From NCBI GenBank assembly GCA_049347715.1, contig CP186339.1:2108001-2172000 (forward strand): DNA of 64,000 nt. The letters run 5' to 3'. Below the pieces are notes generated by a model. The model saw nothing but the letters and a program-made list of their open reading frames with translations, ran no database searches and was not told the origin of the DNA. The position numbers were made by a program, and so were the translations under genes. The DNA is from Thalassotalea_B piscium_A. Lineage in GTDB: Bacteria > Pseudomonadota > Gammaproteobacteria > Enterobacterales > Alteromonadaceae. Positions 17,234 through 25,519 of this stretch are shown here, piece after piece. Position 1 is the stretch's first letter. Every line of letters begins with the position of its first letter.

Positions 17234-17812
17234 TTATTTTGAAATAATAGATTGGACAAAAAACTTAGCTTCTTCAAAATTTTGTGAAAAAATAAATTCA
17301 TTTTTGATTTCACCACTAATTGGTAGAAGTTCTAACCAACGAGCCATCACCCACTGGGGATTACTTGTTAATTTTTTCTGATAAAGTTCGTTCAATAGCG
17401 GGTTATTAATGAAAAGTGTTTCTAATGACTGAGATAAATATGTCTCCGGTGCGCCTTTGTTATTTTGCGACCAATGACTGATTTGTTCAACATCACCAAA
17501 ATGTAACTTATCTTCATCGACAGAAAGTGCTAATACTTTTACTAACGACTTACATTTTACATCAATTTCTAACAACCCTCCTTTAGACTGATCAAAATTA
17601 ATGATATCTACCCAACTGCCCCACACGTTTTCATTTTGATTTTCTTCAAAGTTACGCGAAACAATAACGAACCCTTGTTCTTTCGTGGCAATTTTTACCA
17701 TTTTGACATAGCGAGGTTCAAAAATTCTTAACCGTGTGATCCCTTCAGGTAGTAAATAAACAGGTAAAGGAAAAATGGGTATATCTTTTTCAATTTTCAT
17801 TATAGTTTTCAC
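17234..17812 (-). CDS. LON substrate-binding-domain protein
   Basis: A 192-residue protein consisting of the N-terminal substrate-binding domain of Lon proteases and nothing else; IPIFPLPVYLLPEGITRLRIFEPRYVKM is diagnostic. There is no ATPase or Ser-Lys protease part, so it probably recognises misfolded or damaged proteins without cutting them. Similar stand-alone proteins are widespread in Gammaproteobacteria. Its upstream region has an ECF-type promoter, so it may be induced with the photo-oxidative regulon. It precedes the sigma gene on the same strand. Confidence 0.85.
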   Translation of the reverse strand: MKTIMKIEKDIPIFPLPVYLLPEGITRLRIFEPRYVKMVKIATKEQGFVIVSRNFEENQNENVWGSWVDIINFDQSKGGLLEIDVKCKSLVKVLALSVDEDKLHFGDVEQISHWSQNNKGAPETYLSQSLETLFINNPLLNELYQKKLTSNPQWVMARWLELLPISGEIKNEFIFSQNFEEAKFFVQSIISK

Positions 17813-17918
17813 ATTATAGTTAAAATTAAATCTTCAGCTAAAAAGCTCAAGAAAAATAGATAATCAACTAACTGTTCATTCACTCGATAGTTAGGTTGAA
17901 CACTTTATTACTTTAATG

Positions 17919-17946
17919 ATTACGTTTTGCTTCGAGGTTAGGATCA
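17919..17946 (-). promoter_or_regulatory. ECF-type promoter of the LON-domain gene
   Basis: On the minus strand TGATC (17946-17942), 17 bases, then CGTAAT (17924-17919). It ends about 107 bases before the start codon at 17812. The -10 differs by one base swap from the CGTATA of the other copies. The oppositely directed TIGR01777 promoter starts only 28 bp away. Confidence 0.6.
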
Positions 17947-17973
17947 GTTTCATATCATAAAATACAAAAAAGA

Positions 17974-18001
17974 TGATCTGGACTAGTGATTATTTCGTAT
18001 A
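17974..18001 (+). promoter_or_regulatory. ECF-type promoter of the TIGR01777 epimerase gene
   Basis: TGATC at 17974-17978, 17 bases, then CGTATA at 17996-18001, which is 28 bases before the ATG at 18030. Layout and bases equal those of the sigma operon promoter apart from one extra spacer base. Confidence 0.75.
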
Positions 18002-18029
18002 AAGTTAAATAATCATTTGAGGACTTAAC

Positions 18030-18947
18030 ATGAAAAAATACCTGATCACTGGTGGAACGGGTCTTATAGGCTTAGCTCTAATTAAACAGCTTGAACAAGA
18101 GACGGCATTCATTACTGTGCTTACTCGAGATATTGAGAAAGCGAATAAAATGGTTTTAACATTAGGATTAGATCCCGATATAACTTTTATCGATGAGTTA
18201 ACTCTCGAGCATATAGAAAACCAAGACACCGTAATAAACTTGGCTGGTGAGCCTATTGCTGAAAAACGTTGGACTAAAAAGCGTAAAGTCCTTATATGTC
18301 AAAGTCGCTGGCAGTTAACAGAACAATTGGTCGATTTAATACAACAAGCTAAAAACCCACCTTCCCTGTTTATTTCTGGAAGCGCTATTGGCATCTACGG
18401 CAGACAAACTGATATAACCATAGATGAAACCTTTGTAGATTTTCATCATGAGTTTACCCATTTAGTCTGTGATAAATGGGAAGGTATCGCGAATCAGGCA
18501 AAATCTCAAAAAACACGTATTGCACTGCTACGAACAGGGATTGTTTTAGCCCATAACGGTGGCGCATTAAATAAAATGTTACTGCCATTCAAATTAGGAT
18601 TAGGTGGTAAAACAGCAACTGGTGAACAATATATGTCGTGGATACATATAGAAGACGCGGTATCAGGCATCCTATTTATCGACAAAAACCATCAGCTAAG
18701 TGGACCTATAAACCTGACTGCAACGCCAGTAACCAATAAAGAGTTTACTGAAACTCTTGCTAAAACGCTTAGACGGACAAACGTTATGACACTTCCAGCT
18801 ACATTATTAAAAATAATATTAGGGGAAATGTCAGACTTACTAGTATATGGACAAAATGTTGTACCAAGTAAACTTATTGAAAATGGGTTTAAATTTAAAT
18901 ACCCAAGCGTTTCATTAGCATTAGCTAATTTACTCACTGAGGAATAA
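18030..18947 (+). CDS. TIGR01777-family NAD(P)-dependent epimerase-like protein
   Basis: A 305-residue extended SDR of the YfcH/TIGR01777 family. Seen: YLITGGTGLIGLALIKQL (cofactor Gly motif), INLAGEPIAEKRWTKKRK (family signature), SRWQLTEQLVDLI, SGSAIGIYG with the catalytic Tyr, RTGIVLAHNGGALNKMLLPF and WIHIEDAVSGILF. The reaction in bacteria is not established; plant and cyanobacterial relatives act in cell or plastid division. A matching ECF promoter 28 bp upstream puts it in the ChrR-sigma regulon. It converges with the DUF3833 gene (7-bp gap). Confidence 0.9.
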   Translation: MKKYLITGGTGLIGLALIKQLEQETAFITVLTRDIEKANKMVLTLGLDPDITFIDELTLEHIENQDTVINLAGEPIAEKRWTKKRKVLICQSRWQLTEQLVDLIQQAKNPPSLFISGSAIGIYGRQTDITIDETFVDFHHEFTHLVCDKWEGIANQAKSQKTRIALLRTGIVLAHNGGALNKMLLPFKLGLGGKTATGEQYMSWIHIEDAVSGILFIDKNHQLSGPINLTATPVTNKEFTETLAKTLRRTNVMTLPATLLKIILGEMSDLLVYGQNVVPSKLIENGFKFKYPSVSLALANLLTEE

Positions 18948-18954
18948 TGAGCAC

Positions 18955-19512
18955 TTAATGGCTTAATGAACAAGTATTGGTAGGTAATTGCTTATCAAAA
19001 AAAAGAGTAATATCAGCCACTTTAAAGCCGAGTTTTGACATACTTGTTTTATTAACGACACGATGCTCATCAATTTGATACATCCAGTCATCCATGGACA
19101 CTTGGTAAGTTTTATCATCTAATGATAACATTAATTGATAAGTAAATTGAAAAGCAAACCCTTGATGTTTACCTATAGCAATACCAACAACATCTTCGGC
19201 ATGACCGGTATAACTTCCGTCACCTTGTTTGGTCATTTGCCAATTACGATACGTAATTTCACCATCATTGAAATAAAAGGTTTCAGCTAACGTACCTTTA
19301 TCATCTTTCCATGTCCCTATTATTTCAACACAGAAACGCCTTTGTACTTTATTGGTGTAATCTTGAATAATTCCCCAGGCGATCACATTACCATTAAAAT
19401 ATTGCTGAATATCATAGGGTTTATCTGTTTTTTGATAATCTTCTAGCTCAGTTGAACAACCGAATAAAAACAGGGTAATCACCAATACTAAACCTTCATA
19501 CAATTTACTCAT
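18955..19512 (-). CDS. DUF3833 lipoprotein
   Basis: A 185-residue lipoprotein (signal VLVITLFLFGCSTE, Cys at about 19). The body matches DUF3833: DIQQYFNGNVIAWGIIQDYT, FCVEIIGTWKDDKGTLAETF, WQMTKQGDGSYTGHAEDVVG. It is rich in beta-strands, consistent with a lipocalin-like or LppZ-like barrel. It is the last gene of a three-gene operon (8-base overlap with the chalcone-isomerase-like gene). Function unknown; its company suggests lipid or envelope work under oxidative stress. Confidence 0.85.
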   Translation of the reverse strand: MSKLYEGLVLVITLFLFGCSTELEDYQKTDKPYDIQQYFNGNVIAWGIIQDYTNKVQRRFCVEIIGTWKDDKGTLAETFYFNDGEITYRNWQMTKQGDGSYTGHAEDVVGIAIGKHQGFAFQFTYQLMLSLDDKTYQVSMDDWMYQIDEHRVVNKTSMSKLGFKVADITLFFDKQLPTNTCSLSH

Positions 19513-20059
19513 TAACTTCTCCTCCTAATAAATCAAGTCTAATAGAAGGTTCACTGGTATTTTCAGACAACCAAATATCAAGAAACAATTGGCCAAATTC
19601 AATATTGTTTATAGCACCTAAGTAGCTTCCATTATGATAAAAATGACTTTGCCCCTTATCAATTAACAAGGTTAATTTATCGTCTTTTTCAATATCTGGC
19701 CATAAGTCAGCTAATTGCTTAATATAATTTTGGTAGTCGTTTGGATTTATACCTAAATGTTGCCACTCTTGTATTGTTCTTTTGATCAGATCTTTATTTG
19801 AAATCTTTGCTAAATAATGGATTTCATATATCAGCTTATCGTCAAAGGCAATTATGGGGTATTTACCCGAGGTGGTTAATAATTGGCTGTGATATAAATC
19901 CCAAAACATAATGGAAAAAGTGGCATGCCCAACTGGTTTAAACTTATCTTTGCTCATCACCCCTATAAGGGACTGTTCGATATCTACTTTATCTATATCT
20001 TCAGCAAACAGAGATACAGGTATTATGGTCAGCATTGATAGTAAGAGTAATCTATACAT
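19505..20059 (-). CDS. Chalcone-isomerase-like periplasmic protein
   Basis: A 184-residue protein with a signal peptide ending near residue 19 (PVSLFAED). KPVGHATFSIMFWDLYHSQLLTTSG and IKRTIQEWQHLG match the bacterial chalcone-isomerase-like family (fatty-acid-binding fold), which binds fatty acids or other hydrophobic molecules rather than flavonoids. It overlaps both neighbours by 8 bases, which indicates translational coupling within the DUF2878/CHI/DUF3833 operon. Confidence 0.82.
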   Translation of the reverse strand: MYRLLLLSMLTIIPVSLFAEDIDKVDIEQSLIGVMSKDKFKPVGHATFSIMFWDLYHSQLLTTSGKYPIIAFDDKLIYEIHYLAKISNKDLIKRTIQEWQHLGINPNDYQNYIKQLADLWPDIEKDDKLTLLIDKGQSHFYHNGSYLGAINNIEFGQLFLDIWLSENTSEPSIRLDLLGGEVNE

Positions 20060-20543
20060 GATGTTTATCTTTTTTATAAATTATTGATTGTAGGTAAAAA
20101 AACAACACAAATAAGTTTGCCCAAATAATACCTAAGACAATATAAGTAACAAAAAGCGATTGATTGAAGTCAATCACCTTTAATTTATAACCGGCAAGGT
20201 AACTTAAAGGTGCAACTATTCCCCCTACGAGAAATTGAAAACGTCTAGAAGATGCTAAAACTTTGAGACTATGGCTAATAGTCGCAGCAAAAGATGCCCA
20301 CAACACCATTAGCCAAAAAGGGATATGACTACCGCTAAAACTAAACACATTAAATAGCTGCAACAATGAATCGACTACAATACCGATAAAGGTAATGCAC
20401 AAGATCAATAAGGTTTCATCCGAAACATCTGAGAGGTAATAAAGATGAATACAAAGTAGTAGTAGTGCAATAGGAATAAAACTATTTCCTAATAACACTA
20501 AACCAAACCATGAGATATAAAATCCAATAATATTTAGCAGCAT
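20052..20543 (-). CDS. DUF2878 inner-membrane protein
   Basis: A 163-residue protein with about five hydrophobic segments (GFYISWFGLVLLGNSFIPIA, LLILCITFIGIVVDSLLQLF, PFWLMVLWASFAATI, LVGGIVAPLSYLAGY, LFVTYIVLGIIWANLFVLFF). The pattern GIVVDS...PFWLMVLWASFA...GGIVAPLSYLAG is typical of DUF2878. Function unknown. First gene of the operon, read from an ECF-type promoter 29 bp upstream. Confidence 0.85.
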   Translation of the reverse strand: MLLNIIGFYISWFGLVLLGNSFIPIALLLLCIHLYYLSDVSDETLLILCITFIGIVVDSLLQLFNVFSFSGSHIPFWLMVLWASFAATISHSLKVLASSRRFQFLVGGIVAPLSYLAGYKLKVIDFNQSLFVTYIVLGIIWANLFVLFFYLQSIIYKKDKHHV

Positions 20544-20571
20544 AATATATAAAAGTGTTTTGTTTGTTTTA

Positions 20572-20599
20572 TATACGGGGCAAAGTTGAAATAGGATTA
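20572..20599 (-). promoter_or_regulatory. ECF-type promoter of the DUF2878 operon
   Basis: On the minus strand TAATC (20599-20595), 17 bases, then CGTATA (20577-20572); 28 bases separate the -10 element from the ATG at 20543. The -35 box has A for G relative to the sigma operon copy; the -10 is identical. Confidence 0.65.
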
Positions 20600-20760
20600 C
20601 TCCTACGGTTATTAATTAAAAAGCATAGCTATTCTTAAATGGTCTGAGTTTTCAATCTAATGATTTATAACAATAAAATCACTAATGTTATAAATGAGTG
20701 CGTTTGTTAAATTAGATGACTCTCTTAGGATTTGATTTAATTCAATAATTTTTGTCTAAA

Positions 20761-20789
20761 TAGTACTAACTTTGCTAAAGTTAATACTA
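20761..20789. promoter_or_regulatory. 13-bp inverted repeat upstream of EAL gene
   Basis: TAGTACTAACTTT and AAAGTTAATACTA pair at 12 of 13 positions over a 3-base loop, 46 bp before the GTG start at 20835. It could be a repressor operator or a leader hairpin. No T-run follows. Confidence 0.5.
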
Positions 20790-20834
20790 GCTATGGTCGA
20801 TACATAAATACATATAATGCAAAGGTAAACATTA

Positions 20835-23402
20835 GTGATAAAAAATCGCTTACTTAATTTTAGTCTACTTATCACTTTGGTAACCCTGTTCTTAATTGCC
20901 TTTAGTCTATTTTCCCACAATCAAAAAATCATAAATAAACTTCAGAAACCGACTATCGCAGGTTTCAAGAAGGAAATAAGTTATATTGTTGATCATAATA
21001 ATAGTTACTCAATTGATTGGGCTTTACAAAACATTAGTGCATTCAAACATCAGGCTAATAATCAAATTCCATTTACTTTAAGTAACGATAGTTATTGGAT
21101 TAAATTAACTGTAAGTAATATCAGTAATCAAAAGAAGAAAATAACCCTTTTCACAGATAACTTCATTTTAAACAAATTTATCGTTTACCAAGTTAATGAC
21201 AATCCAGAACTAAATCCGCAAAAAATATATCAATTAAGTAAATCTACCTTTTTATTAAGTTTATACCCTTCGGTTGCATTAACATTAAAACCGAATCAGC
21301 AAACGACGTATTTACTTAACGTCAAAAGCGATGCTGCACCTAATATCCCTATCCTATTGGCTGATGATGATTCTTTCGGATCCCTATCAATTTTAACTGT
21401 CGTGATTTCAACGGTTTTTGTCGCCGTTGTATTGTTAATGTCTTTATATAACTTAGTGATTTATTTCGCGGTAAAAGACAAAGTGTATTTGTTTTATATT
21501 GGTTATCTTATTTCAACATTAATTGTTTTAGCCAGTATTAACGGATTTGGACGATATATTTTTCCGTATGATATTCTCCTTTGGCTTAATACAACCACAT
21601 TAGTATTTCATTATTGTGTGATATTGTTTTTAATGTTCTTTACCTTATATTTTTTACAATATAACGATAGGCAACATTGGCTCTTTACTGCATCAATAGC
21701 ACTTTGTGGCTTAACTGTTGTTATCGGTTTGATTTCACTCTTTTTTGACCATGTGGTACAAGCAAAAATCTTCTTTTCTATACAACCTCTCTTTTACGTG
21801 TTTTGTTTAATGTTAGTGATTAAACGGCTACGTGGTGATTTTTACTGGGCACGTTATTATATTTTATCTTGGATTCCCTTGTTGATAGGCGCCGTTGTTC
21901 AGCCCTTGTCGTTACTTAACATTATTCCTAATAGTTTTAATACCCGAAATGCCTTTCTATTTGGCGTGATATTTGAGCTTATTTTAATGGCTTTTGCATT
22001 AGCCGAACGAATGCGTCGTAGTGAACAAGAACGCATTAAAACTATTCGCTATCACTCAGCAAATGGCTTACCAAGAAGATCAAACCTTGAAACGACTATC
22101 AGTGATCTTATTAGCAATGGTCATACAGATATATCTGTAGTTGTTGTTAAACCGGAACATATCGAACGAATAACCCTTTATATAAATGACAAACTGAATA
22201 TAGAATTATTCCAGTATTTGTATAAAAAATTGTCATCTTTATATGTGCATAATGATGCCATAATGACGATTACTGACAATGATGAAAAAATCTGTATGTT
22301 AAACAACCATACGTTAGCTTTTATAATCGATCATCAAAAAAGTCAGCAACCTTTTGAGCATTTAATCAAGTCTACCCAAGAAATGATCGCTGATAATTAC
22401 CGAATCAATAATCTACAGTTGCCACTTTCAGCAATTATTGGTATTGCACATTATCCCGAGCAAGGTAAATTTCCGCATCAGCTAATTAATAATGCTCAAA
22501 TCACATTAAAAACTGCTGAAAACAAACCTGAAAAATGGTCATTTTTTCATAATGAATCCGCTCAAAAAGAAAGTAACTTAATGAAAATGGCTGTCGAGTT
22601 AAAACAGTCAATAGACAATAATGATCTTGAGCTTTATCACCAACCACAGATTGATTTAAAAACATTACGCGTATGTAGTAGCGAATGTTTATTACGCTGG
22701 AAAAATAATGGCGAATTTATTCCCCCAACGCTATTTATTCCCTTAGCTGAAGATATAGGTTTAATTCACAGTATTACCTTATGGGTGATTAAAACAGCAT
22801 TAAAACAACAGAAATATCTCATGGATGAATATGGATATAATCATATGGTGTCAGTGAACATTAGCGGGAAAGATATAGTAAGAGAGCACTTTTTTATTGA
22901 TGTCATCACTATCATAGAAGCCTCAGGTATTCCTGCGGATAAAATTATTTTTGAACTGACAGAATCAGCCTCTTTTTCTTCAGATAAACAGACAATAGCA
23001 TTACTCGAAAAACTCAAAGATATTGGTATTACTATAAGTATTGATGATTTTGGTACAGGTTATTCAACTATGTCACAAATTAATACATTACCCTTTCAAG
23101 AACTCAAAGTAGATCGCCAATTTGTAGAAAACATAGGGGCAGATATAAAGCGTAAAGTTATTACTAAATCTACTGTAGAAATGGCTAAGGGTCTTGGTCT
23201 CGAAGTCGTTGCTGAAGGTATTAATAGTCAAGAAGATGAAGATCTACTTAGACAATTTGGTTGTGACATTGGTCAAGGTTACTTTTACGCAAAACCAATG
23301 GCATTTGATCAATATATTGATTGGCTAAACCGGTTGAATAATGGGCGAATTAGAGGCAGTTTGGAAGGTGAATTCATCCCTGCCCCCAAAGATGTTAACT
23401 AA
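20835..23402 (+). CDS. 7TM receptor-coupled EAL cyclic-di-GMP phosphodiesterase
   Basis: An 855-residue membrane protein. Order: an N-terminal transmembrane anchor (10-25); a periplasmic 7TMR-DISMED2-type beta-rich domain (about 45-175; WALQNISAFK, SYWIKLTVSNIS, TYLLNVKSDAAPNIPILLAD); seven transmembrane helices (about 185-400); a degenerate GGDEF domain with no GGDEF signature; and a complete EAL domain (about 590-840). The EAL part has ECLLRW in place of EALLRW, FELTES, DDFGTGYS, VAEGI and QGYFYAKPM, so metal and substrate residues look intact. It should sense a ligand outside and degrade cyclic-di-GMP inside. The GTG start has AAAGG seven to eight bases upstream. Confidence 0.9.
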   Translation: MIKNRLLNFSLLITLVTLFLIAFSLFSHNQKIINKLQKPTIAGFKKEISYIVDHNNSYSIDWALQNISAFKHQANNQIPFTLSNDSYWIKLTVSNISNQKKKITLFTDNFILNKFIVYQVNDNPELNPQKIYQLSKSTFLLSLYPSVALTLKPNQQTTYLLNVKSDAAPNIPILLADDDSFGSLSILTVVISTVFVAVVLLMSLYNLVIYFAVKDKVYLFYIGYLISTLIVLASINGFGRYIFPYDILLWLNTTTLVFHYCVILFLMFFTLYFLQYNDRQHWLFTASIALCGLTVVIGLISLFFDHVVQAKIFFSIQPLFYVFCLMLVIKRLRGDFYWARYYILSWIPLLIGAVVQPLSLLNIIPNSFNTRNAFLFGVIFELILMAFALAERMRRSEQERIKTIRYHSANGLPRRSNLETTISDLISNGHTDISVVVVKPEHIERITLYINDKLNIELFQYLYKKLSSLYVHNDAIMTITDNDEKICMLNNHTLAFIIDHQKSQQPFEHLIKSTQEMIADNYRINNLQLPLSAIIGIAHYPEQGKFPHQLINNAQITLKTAENKPEKWSFFHNESAQKESNLMKMAVELKQSIDNNDLELYHQPQIDLKTLRVCSSECLLRWKNNGEFIPPTLFIPLAEDIGLIHSITLWVIKTALKQQKYLMDEYGYNHMVSVNISGKDIVREHFFIDVITIIEASGIPADKIIFELTESASFSSDKQTIALLEKLKDIGITISIDDFGTGYSTMSQINTLPFQELKVDRQFVENIGADIKRKVITKSTVEMAKGLGLEVVAEGINSQEDEDLLRQFGCDIGQGYFYAKPMAFDQYIDWLNRLNNGRIRGSLEGEFIPAPKDVN

Positions 23403-23464
23403 ATGATATTGATTTAAAATGAAGCAAAGCAAGTATTAAAAAGTGATGTTAACCTGCAACTGCA

Positions 23465-23512
23465 CATACTTATATCACAATATAATTATGATATAAGTAT
23501 GATATAAGTATG
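23465..23512. terminator. Inverted repeat between convergent genes, with extra half copy
   Basis: CATACTTATATCA (23465-23477) and TGATATAAGTATG (23489-23501) form a perfect 13-bp stem with an 11-base loop, and TGATATAAGTATG is repeated at 23500-23512. It lies between the EAL gene (ends 23402) and the SulP gene (ends 23534), so a bidirectional terminator or transcript-end structure is likely, though it lacks G+C and a T-run. Confidence 0.4.
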
Positions 23513-23533
23513 CTTGTTTAATGATTATAAAGA

Positions 23534-25237
23534 TTAAGCTTGCTGTTCAGCTTCTTTGTAAGCGAGTGCTAAACTATCCTCTAAATTAGTAGAGAATTGA
23601 ATTTTAAATGCCTCATTAACAATACCAGCACGGTTTAATTTAACAACCATACGCTCTTCAAGATTATTAATAATGAGATAGATATTATTCAGAGAAAGGC
23701 TTTCTTTAATAGACTCCATCGCAACTATAGCACTCATATCAAGCATATTTACCTCACTCATATCAAGAATAACGACTCTTACATCAGGTGTTACTCTTGA
23801 AATAATTTGTAAGGCTTTTTGTGCTGAGCCGAAAAATAATGGACCATTAATATCATAGATGGCGATACTACTAGGTAACTCACCGTAAGAGGGATAGTCT
23901 TTTTCAATTCGCGTGGTATTAGTTAAGGTAATACTTTTTCGTATAAACAATATTGCTGCTAAGCCCATGCCAACAGCCACTGCAATAGTCATATCAAATA
24001 ATACAGTTAACAGAAAACATAACACCAGAACAATAATGTCATCTTGCGGGGCAATACGAATGGTGCGCACAAAATGTTTTACCTCACTCATATTCCAAGC
24101 AACAACTAATAACAAAGCTGCCATTGATGCCATAGGGATGTAAGCTAGCAAAGGCGTAAGCGCTAGTATTGACCCAAGAATGAATAAGCCGTGTACTACT
24201 GAAGCCAACGGCATAGTACTACCTGCTTTAATACTCGCTGCAGTTCGTGCAATGGCGGCTGTAGCAGGTATGCCACCGAAAAGTGGTACTAACATGTTAC
24301 CAATACCCTGCCCAATAAGTTCATCATTAGAATTATGTTTTTTCCCTGTCATTCCATCAGCTACAGTCGCACATAACAAGGACTCCAATGAACCCAGTAT
24401 GGCGATAGTGATAGCAGAAGGTAATAACAATTTAATTAAATCAAAACTTAAACCTATAGGGCTTCCATCAGGACCGGCTAAGTTCCATGGCCATTCAAAG
24501 TTAGGTAAAATAGCAGGAATGCCATTACCTATTACGCCATCAATTTCATAATGGAAACGACTACCGATAGTCACTACGGAAAAATCTTGGCTAAAATGAG
24601 TAAGTAACCAAGCGGCAACAGAACCTATCAATAGCGCGATTAAATGCCCGGGAATTTTGGAACGAAATCGAGGCCAAATAAGAAGTGTTGTTATCGTTAA
24701 ACCGCCAATTAAGAATTCTTGCAAATTAATCGTTGGCAATGCATTGATTATTGATAGTAATTTCTCAAGATAATCTCCGTCTAATGATTCTATGCTAAGT
24801 CCAAAAAAATCTTTTAATTGGAATGTACCTATAACCACTCCTATTCCAGAAGTAAAACCAATTACCACAGGATAGGGAACCACTTCGATAAATTTACCTA
24901 ACTTACACACCCCCATCAGGACTAATACAATACCGGCCATAAAACCACTAATTAGTAGTCCACCAATACCATACTGCTGAACTATAGGTATAAGTACGAC
25001 AACAAAGGCCGCGGTAGGTCCTGATATGTTGACCTTAGACCCGCCACAAATGGCAATAACAATACCGGCTACTATCGCAGTATATAAACCATGTTGAGGG
25101 GGAACACCACTTGCGATGGCAAGTGCCATAGATAAAGGTAGCGCAATAACGCCAACAGTTAAACCGGCAAGGATATTCGTTTGAATATCTGAAAATGTAG
25201 ATTTACTAGCTAAGGATTTCTTTAATGCTGAAAACAA
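23534..25237 (-). CDS. SulP family inorganic anion transporter
   Basis: A 567-residue inner-membrane transporter of the SLC26/SulP family with about 10-14 helices and a C-terminal STAS domain (about 440-560). Seen: ILAGLTVGVIALPLSMALAI with GVPPQHGLYTAI at the N terminus, GGSKVNISGPTAAFVVV, GGIPATAAIARTAASIKAG, and the STAS strand VRVVILDMSEVNMLDMSAI. Members carry sulfate, bicarbonate or other anions, driven by Na+ or H+. Substrate not told. Single gene. Confidence 0.9.
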   Translation of the reverse strand: MFSALKKSLASKSTFSDIQTNILAGLTVGVIALPLSMALAIASGVPPQHGLYTAIVAGIVIAICGGSKVNISGPTAAFVVVLIPIVQQYGIGGLLISGFMAGIVLVLMGVCKLGKFIEVVPYPVVIGFTSGIGVVIGTFQLKDFFGLSIESLDGDYLEKLLSIINALPTINLQEFLIGGLTITTLLIWPRFRSKIPGHLIALLIGSVAAWLLTHFSQDFSVVTIGSRFHYEIDGVIGNGIPAILPNFEWPWNLAGPDGSPIGLSFDLIKLLLPSAITIAILGSLESLLCATVADGMTGKKHNSNDELIGQGIGNMLVPLFGGIPATAAIARTAASIKAGSTMPLASVVHGLFILGSILALTPLLAYIPMASMAALLLVVAWNMSEVKHFVRTIRIAPQDDIIVLVLCFLLTVLFDMTIAVAVGMGLAAILFIRKSITLTNTTRIEKDYPSYGELPSSIAIYDINGPLFFGSAQKALQIISRVTPDVRVVILDMSEVNMLDMSAIVAMESIKESLSLNNIYLIINNLEERMVVKLNRAGIVNEAFKIQFSTNLEDSLALAYKEAEQQA

Positions 25238-25519
25238 GGTGCATTCCTTAATTGAACTCTAACGATTAACGAGTGCATATTATAAGAGTGCTAACGATTA
25301 AAGACCATACATAAAATAAGGGGATTCAAATAAAAACAGAATTATCTTAACGAATATTGATTTATTCGTGGTTTAGCAACATAGAATAAAAATATTGAAC
25401 GGAAAGTGATCGTGTAAGAGCAAACTACCATGAAGAAAAATTGAGAATACCAAGCTACCCTAGATACACATGTGTAAGTTGGTATTCATTTATTAATTGA
25501 TGTCGATGAAACTAATTGA
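25238..25519. other. Intergenic region upstream of SulP gene and downstream of aroG
   Basis: No coding frame. Holds the probable aroG terminator at 25445-25487 and A+T-rich promoter-like DNA for the SulP gene; I see no clear operator. Confidence 0.5.
25445..25487 (-). terminator. Probable terminator of aroG
   Basis: Arms GAATACCAA (25445-25453) and TTGGTATTC (25479-25487) are perfect; inside them TACACATGTGTA (25465-25476) is itself palindromic. On the minus strand the outer stem is followed by TCAATTTTTC. Confidence 0.5.

Larger units (their letters stand above)
20544..20834. other. Divergent intergenic region, DUF2878 operon and EAL gene
   Basis: The left part holds the ECF-type promoter at 20572-20599. 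The right part, toward the EAL gene, holds two inverted repeats: ATTTATAACA (20663-20672) with TGTTATAAAT (20686-20695), and TAGTACTAACTTT (20761-20773) with AAAGTTAATACTA (20777-20789). No extra coding frame is supported. Confidence 0.6.
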
